Shown here: piece by piece, positions 58,536 to 64,000 of the stretch | Numbering within the stretch: position 1 is the first letter of the stretch | Layout: every line of letters begins with the position of its first letter | Source of the DNA: Leptobrachium leishanense | Taxonomy: Eukaryota > Chordata > Amphibia > Anura > Megophryidae | DNA: 64,000 nt | Direction: 5' to 3' | Assembly (NCBI GenBank): GCA_009667805.1 | Contig: CM019067.1 | Span: 62,912,637-62,976,636, forward strand | Translations under genes and position numbers: made by a program | Notes under the pieces: model-generated | Database searches by the model: none | Told to the model about the DNA's origin: nothing | Seen by the model: the letters and a program-made list of their open reading frames with translations, nothing else

Positions 58536-60262
58536 TTAAATATTATAACCCTTAATATTATGTGTCTGCAGGAAGTCATCCAGTCGTTTTTTAAAAGTCT
58601 GTACAGACTCAGACCCAACCACCTCAACAGGCAGAGAATTCCACAGCTTTATTGTTCTCACCGTAAAATAACCCTTCCTATGCTTTAAGCTAAATTTTCT
58701 TTCTTCCAGTCTAAATGGATGACCCCGTGTCCTGTGTATAGTCCTGTTAATGAATAGGTTATCAGACAATGGTTGATAATGGCCCGTATATATTTATATA
58801 AGGTTATCAGATCCCCTCTAAGGCGCCGTTTCTCTAAACTAAACAGGTTTAAGCTTGTTAGTCTTGCCTCATAACTTAACCCTTCCATTCCCCTTATTAA
58901 TTTAGTTGCCCGTCTCTGCACTTTTTCTAACGCTATAATATCTTTTTTTAAGACCGGTGCCCAAAATTGCACGGCATATTCAAGGTGCGGCCTGACCATT
59001 GATTTATACAGAGGCAAAATTATGTTTTCATACCGAGAGTGAACTCCCCTTTTAATGCATGCCAATACTTTGCTGGCCTTGGCGGCTGCTGTTTGACATT
59101 GCACATTGTTACTTAGTTTGAAGTCTATGATTATTCCCAAATCCTTCTCCTGCTTGGATTTCCCTAACTCCGTACCATTTAGGGTATAAATTACTTGTGT
59201 GTTCTTCACTCCAAAGTGCATAACTTTGCATTTATCTACATTAAATTTCATCTGCCATTTAAGTGCCCAGTCCCCCAATCTATCTAAATCCCTCTACAGC
59301 GAAGTAACATCCTGCTCACATTGTATTACTTTTCCTAGTTTTGTGTCTTCTGCAAACACTGATACATGGCTTTCAATGCCTATCTCAAGGTCATTTATAA
59401 ATAAATTGAATAGTATTGGTCCTATAACAGACCCCTGAGGGACACCACTTACCACTATTGTCCATCTTGAAAATGTACCATTTATGACCACTCTCTGTAC
59501 CCTATCTTTTAGCCAGTTTTCTATCCAAGAACAAGTATTTTCATCTAGACCAATTTTTCTTAATTTAAATAGCAACCTTTTGTGTGGAACTGTGTCGAAA
59601 GCTTTGGCAAAATCTAAGTAAATCACATCCACTGCAACCCCCTGATCTATACTTCTACTTACTTCCTCATAGAACGTAATTAGGTTAGTCTGACATGATC
59701 TGTGTTCCATGAAACCATGCTGATTTTTGCCAATAACATTATACCTCCCAATAAATTCCTGAATATTATCCCTTAGTAACCCCTCGAATACTTTCCCAGC
59801 CACAGATGTTAAGCTCACAGGTCTATAATTCCCAGGCACAAATTTTAAACCTTTCTTAAATATAGGGACGACGTCAGCTTCTCTCCAATCCTCTGGTACT
59901 ATTCCTGAAAGAAAAGAATCTTGAAAGATTAAGAACAGAGGTTTACATATTTCAACACATAGCTCTCTCAGTACTCGCGGGTGAATTCCATCTGGCCCTG
60001 GGGCTTTATTCACATTCACATTGTTTAATTTCTGCAAAACCTTGTCCTGAGTCAACCAGTCACTTTGTATTAGCAAGTTTTTATTAATGAATTTCATGTC
60101 TCCTGTTATAGGTTTCTCTTTGATAAATACTGAAGAAAAATAATCATTTAAAATTTCTTCCTTATCCTGATCTTCAGTTAACAATAACCCTGACTCAGAT
60201 TTTAGTGAACCTACATTTTCACTCTTGGGTTTTTTAGAATTTATGTACCTAAAGAATCTTAC
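58536..60262 (-). pseudogene. CR1 LINE reverse transcriptase, decayed
   Basis: Reverse transcriptase of a CR1-clade LINE. Minus-strand frame 60184-59294 has NKAPGPDGIHPRVLRELC, VVPIFKKGLKFVPGNYRPVS, QHGFMEHRSCQTNL, VIYLDFAKAFDTVPHKRLL (motif A aspartate) and GVPQGSVIGPILFNLFINDL. The catalytic FADD box reads FAEDTKL, so the second aspartate has become glutamate. A TAG (near 59292) then interrupts before LGDWALKWQMKFNVDKCKVM; the frame continues through LEYAVQFWAPVLKKDIIALE to about 58685, shifts, and ends with LWNSLPVEVVGSESV. Inactive by stop, shift and lost catalytic residue. Confidence 0.88.
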
Positions 60263-60263
60263 A

Positions 60264-60688
60264 GGCTAGGGTCAGACGAGCGCAGTGTGAACGCGCGTGC
60301 AGGCGCACTTAATCACGGCCGCACTAGCAGCAAATGACGGGCAATGACGGCCAATATACGAAGTACGGTCGCACAAAAGTCCGGCTGCGCAACGCAAGTG
60401 GAAAACGAACGCATTTTTTCGAGAACGTTAAACTGCTAGTACGGTCGTACAGAGTGCGCTGCGTCCGCTAGCGGCGTGTGTGTGTGATTAGGAGACGTCA
60501 GACCCTGCTAATGTCCGGCCAACATAACGTCCAGATGCACAAAGTGTTTTATTGATGATCCGTACAAAATCACGGACGCAAATGCGCATCGTATGACCGC
60601 TATCGCGTACTCCGTGAAAAAATGCGTCCATTCGTTCGAACGCACTTTTTCACAGACAACGTGAAAATGCGTTCGTCTGACCCTAGCC
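60264..60688. mobile_element. Harbinger-like MITE, subfamily A, in CR1
   Basis: Ends ggctagggtcagacgagcgc and gtctgaccctagcc; TTA on the right, left flank altered (ttaca). It splits the CR1 coding sequence after ESKTNPK. Contains gtgattaggagacgtcagac. Confidence 0.78.
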
Positions 60689-60879
60689 TTAGGGTTGGTC
60701 TTGCTCTCTTTGGCTATTTCTTTTTCATTTTCTAGTTTAGCCCATCTAATCGCTTTTTTACATGCTTTATTGGCTGCCCTATATGCTTTATAGGATGCCT
60801 CAGATTTATCAAATTTAAAAGCTTTAAATGCCTTCTTTTTATTTTTCATTTCCTTAGTTACCTTCCTACTAAGCCACAT
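60689..60879 (-). pseudogene. CR1 protein segment upstream of the MITE
   Basis: Minus strand: MWLSRKVTKEMKNKKKAFKA, then lysine-rich sequence with NKACKKAIRWAKLENEKEIA, the linker between endonuclease and reverse transcriptase in CR1 proteins. It reads into the MITE and is continued beyond it by RFFRYINSKKPKSEN. Confidence 0.75.
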
Positions 60880-60930
60880 TGGTTTCAGTCTGTTTCTTTT
60901 ATATTTATTAACCAGTGGAATATATTGGTG

Positions 60931-61239
60931 TCTTGCCCAAGGACACTTACTGGAGAGGTGCTCATCGGGATCGAACCAATGTCTCCACAGGCTCTCTCCA
61001 CACAGAGCAGTGATGTTACCTCTACTCCACCATTATCATTCATTGAATTTTATATGTAAATTTCAGACATTTTCGTTCTGTAGTTACTTTGCAAACAGCG
61101 TTTCACTTTTCAAACATTCAGGCATACTGTTTTTTTATTTTTTTCACTCCCTTCGTCTGCGATGTCGGCTTTTTCCAGCGGCTGCACTGCGTGTGATCGG
61201 CAGCTGCTCAGGTTTCTCCGGCATATTCAGCGGGGTTAA
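60931..61239. other. Unassigned, then start of a family D copy
   Basis: 60931-61155 shows nothing definite. 61160-61239 (ggtttctccggcatattcag) matches the inverse of 1840-1880, so a family D element begins here and is interrupted by the MITE that follows. Confidence 0.45.
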
Positions 61240-61688
61240 GGCTGGGGTCAGACGAGCGCAGTTATCACGTCCGTGTTGCCGCACATTTGTACGTCCGTGG
61301 CAGCATAGCATTCTGACCAATGGAGCCCCACACACGAAGTACGTCTGCACGGAAGTGCGGATGCATGGCGGACGCAGCAAACGGACGCAGGTTAGACAAG
61401 AATGTAATACTGCTAGAACGGACTTGCGGAGTGCGCCACGTCCACAACGTCCGTGTAGCTTTGTATGTGAGTGATGAAACGAGGTCAGATGGACTGCATT
61501 TATACGTCCAGCATTTTTGACGGACAGAATGTTTTTTCATTTTAATTCATTTTCCCTGCTACATCAGTCAAAAAATACATCAGTGAAAAAAACGGACTGT
61601 GTGGCCACTACCTTGTCGTCAGTCTGTAAGTACGTCCGTACTGCACGGACGCACAGGCCGTACAAAATGCGCTCATCTGACCCTAGCC
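61240..61688. mobile_element. Harbinger-like MITE, subfamily B, in family D
   Basis: Ends ggctggggtcagacgagcgc and catctgaccctagcc, TAA left, TTA right. The host element reads ggggttaa before it and ttatccagatgtttt after it, whereas the uninterrupted version at 1846-1860 has the inverse of ggggttaatccagctg. Confidence 0.78.
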
Positions 61689-61910
61689 TTATCCAGATGT
61701 TTTTGCCGGTTTCGGTGTGCATTCGCCGGGTTTTGAGGTGAGCGTTCGTTGGGTTTTCGGCAGCTTTTCCCTGCACTACAACGGCCCTGTGGTGCTTGCT
61801 GAATAGAACGCAGGGTCGCCGAAATGGGATCGCCAAATCGCACCAAAATGATGAGAACGAAAAGTCACCAAACATGCGGTGACTTTTTGATTCTCTTTGA
61901 ATAACCCTGT
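61689..61910 (-). mobile_element. Family D element, right part
   Basis: Inverse of the left part of 8330-8915: cagcttttccctgcacta, the gtcaccaaacatgcggtgac hairpin, and the terminal ctctttgaataaccc. Confidence 0.55.
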
Positions 61911-62730
61911 GTGAGTTTTATTGCTGTGGAGCTCAGTGATACCCACATACACACCGCACTTTACTGTAAGTTTTATTGCTGTGGATATTTCGCGATAGAA
62001 CACGGTATCTGGGGCCGGCTGCCACAAATTAAATATAACCTGTGGCATTATCTCCTGATAGCTGATTGGCAGGCTGATCATGTACTAGTGCGTGGCCATC
62101 GGTATATGTGAGTTAGCGTGGCTCCCGTACAAGAGGTCGCCAGCATCTGTGAGTTAGTGCGGCTTCGAGATTCTCCAAAAAAACTCCCATGAGATCTTAC
62201 AAGGCGCTGTGTAAAGTCTCACAGGAGAGGTTGTGCCACATGTTTTCCTTTTTCTAAAATTGGGGCAGCTAGTCTCAGTGTACAATGTGTATGTTATTGC
62301 TGTGCAGCTCTGTAATACACACATTAATGTATTATTGCTGTGGTGCTCCATACGCTCATACACACTGCATATTGTTGTGAGTTACATTGCTGTGGCGCTC
62401 TGTGATGCGCTCATACAGAGAGGGGGCCCTTCGTGGTTTCTTGCACCTGGACCCTGAGGTTACTAGTTACGCCTCTGCGCCTCAGGTACTGCTCTCTGGT
62501 ATGTGTTTCTGGTATGTGTGCTTCTAGACATCAGTGACCTTTCTTAATGGCTTTATGTCTTCTAATTTTTTTATTCCACTCCTGCCCTTTAAATAACTAA
62601 CATAAAAAAAGTAGCTAAACTTACAGTAAATCTCCATATATAACATAGTGAGGCAGTGATACAGGGTTAATTGTTACTCCAGCAACACCTGCGAGGTCTT
62701 TCACATTCCTTCTTCTTTTTTTCATATACA
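61911..62730. repeat. hAT-like remnant with ttattgctgtgg repeats
   Basis: Units of ttattgctgtggagctc at 61918, 61972, 62293 and 62330, then gcgctcatacagagaggggg, ending in ctagttacgcctctg, which inverted is a hAT-type terminus (cagaggcgtaactag). From 62480 to 62730 nothing specific. Confidence 0.45.
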
Positions 62731-62911
62731 GCGTTATTCAGAGAAAGGTGAAACTCTGGAGAACTTTTGGAGAAGTGAAAATTCTAGGTCAACATAGCCA
62801 AACCAGAAAAAATTCTCCCATTTATCTCCCTTTCCATATCGACGATTTTGACCTAGAATTTTCACTTCTCCAAAAGTTCTCCAGAGTTTCACCTTTCTCT
62901 GAATAGCCCTG
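62731..62911. mobile_element. Short palindromic MITE, family E
   Basis: gttattcagagaaaggtgaa at the left and ttcacctttctctgaatag at the right; the arms pair for about 65 bases (ctccagagtttcacc against ggtgaaactctggag). Confidence 0.7.
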
Positions 62912-62947
62912 AGAGAAACAGTACAGATATTTAACCATTCAGCTCTA

Positions 62948-63475
62948 GGGTTGGCAGATGAGCCATGTTTTGCTGGGCATGTATAATTTATTCATGCTAA
63001 TGGACTTTGCATGAAAAATCCAACCCTGCAGTCTGTGGAAACCATAAGTGCCTTTTTGGTCAATTTCTGTAGTTCTACAGCATATAATTTACACATGTTG
63101 CAGGGCGGCACCTTCCTTGCGCTTTCTCTCTGACATGAAATGATAAACGACAGCACGCAAGTTCCGCACGATACGCAGTTTGCGTAACGCACATACCACG
63201 ACCGTCAGATCGGCCATGTTTTCCTTGACACACAAATTAGTCATGTTGATGGGCAGTGCATGAAAAATGTCACCCCGCAGTATGTAGAATCAAAATGCTG
63301 CAGGTAAGAAATCAAAGAATCCCAGATGACCTACATTAACCAGGCAACTGATTTTCCTACTGCACCATATGAATGATACATGTTACAGGGCTGATCTTTC
63401 CCTCTTGATAAATTAGTAATATCTGTCCATAAAAATATGGACAACTTGGCAACCCTATTGAGCGCCCCTCCGGTA
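62948..63475. mobile_element. hAT-like MITEs (agggttggcaga ends)
   Basis: Left end agggttggcagatgagcc, right end acttggcaaccct. The inside is two diverged copies, each with a ccatgttttcct or ccatgttttgct word, 'gggcagtgcatgaaaaatg' and a gctgcaggtaagaa word. Confidence 0.5.
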
Positions 63476-63883
63476 TAGAAAGTGTTAAAGTCCCCCAAGC
63501 AGAAAATAGGGTACATTCTGTCCTGACATTTGTGATCCTGATTCGCCCAGTTATCTTTAGTATTGTCATGCATTGTCTGCTCTCAGTCTTGTTTAATTCA
63601 CAGTCTGATAAGCATGCACAGTTTTTATATAGTAAGCATTTCTTTAATAACATTTGCTCTTTGAAGTAAATCAGAAAAAAAATGTCAAGGGATGCATTTT
63701 TTTTTCTTTGTCCTGCATAAGGCTAAAAGGACATCAAAGTTTTTTTTTTTTTTTGCTGATCTCTAAAAAGCCCTGTAAAAAAAGGGCCGATTTGGTTCAT
63801 TCTCCTAGAAATGCAGGTAAGGGGTGCAGTGCCAGCATTTTCCTTTCAAAATCGCTCTGTAACAGGGAAAAATGTTCATTTAA
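63476..63883. other. No recognised gene or element
   Basis: AT-rich with T-runs (63741-63756). Short frames only. Confidence 0.45.
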
Positions 63884-64000
63884 GGCTAGGGACAGACTAA
63901 CGCAGTATTAACGTGCGTTTAGCCGCACTAAATCATGGCCGTGCTAGCAGCAAATGACGTCCAATGCCGGGCAGCATGCGAAGAACGGCCGCACAAAAGT
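63884..64000. mobile_element. Harbinger-like MITE, subfamily A, cut by window end
   Basis: Begins ggctagggacagactaacgc after TAA and follows the left half of 51895-52322. The right half lies beyond the window. Confidence 0.75.

Larger units (their letters stand above)
58325..60930 (-). mobile_element. CR1-type LINE, 5'-truncated, interrupted by a MITE
   Basis: Minus strand: a segment upstream of the reverse transcriptase (60879-60689), a MITE insertion (60688-60264), reverse transcriptase (60263-59290), C-terminal region (59278-58540), and a 3' UTR ending in acatagttacatagttat-type repeats near 58330. No endonuclease domain remains upstream of about 60930. Distinct in sequence from the CR1 tail in Tc1-A. 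Confidence 0.85.

Overview
This window looks like intergenic DNA from a large, transposon-rich vertebrate genome, most likely an amphibian (frog). I recognise no host gene with confidence. The inference rests on the mix of element families: Penelope-like elements (PLEs) with hammerhead-ribozyme termini, CR1 and L2-type LINEs, Tc1/mariner, hAT, PIF/Harbinger-like and piggyBac-like elements, and solo LTRs. Species cannot be read from the sequence. Almost every long open frame is either a transposon protein or a tandem repeat that happens to lack stops.

Layout. 1-14 kb: short non-autonomous DNA transposons (Harbinger-like MITEs with TWA target duplications and two TTATTCA-ended families), a palindromic PLE-terminus relic with hammerhead-like cores at 2.0 kb, simple repeats, and a GC-rich non-TE stretch (12.65-13.4 kb) leading into a 70-bp minisatellite (13.4-14.1 kb). 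14-19 kb: a long-TIR element enclosing a TTAA-type (piggyBac-like) repeat. 19.4-23.2 kb: a four-level nest (Harbinger-like MITE > hAT > Tc1 > CR1 3' end), each level supported by its own termini. 24.7-27.1 kb: a second nest (MITE > hAT > piggyBac-like). 28.8-30.5 kb: a complete but inactivated Tc1 element.

33.8-51.2 kb is the centre of the window: an old PLE (PLE-2) flanked by a 10-bp target duplication, itself invaded by a young PLE (PLE-1, with a 13-bp target duplication), by a 468-bp solo LTR and by a 2.3-kb LTR-like element carrying a 57-bp minisatellite. PLE-1 encodes a 395-aa basic ORF1, a 610-aa reverse transcriptase with the YIDD catalytic motif, and a GIY-YIG endonuclease displaced by one frameshift, between two 1.14-kb terminal repeats (pLTRs) each carrying a hammerhead ribozyme. 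PLE-3 (31.7-33.3 kb) and PLE-4 (54.2-56.1 kb) are 5'-truncated copies of other PLE families, also with hammerheads. PLE-1, PLE-2 and PLE-4 all begin with an inverted copy of their own 3' tail.

51.2-64 kb: more MITEs, two short hAT foldbacks, and a decayed CR1 LINE on the minus strand (58.3-60.9 kb) interrupted by a MITE. The window ends inside another MITE copy.

How the genes work together: within PLE-1 the reverse transcriptase copies the element RNA, the GIY-YIG nuclease would cut the target, and the hammerheads would self-cleave the transcript at the pLTRs. The Tc1 and CR1 genes are broken, and the MITEs depend on proteins encoded elsewhere.
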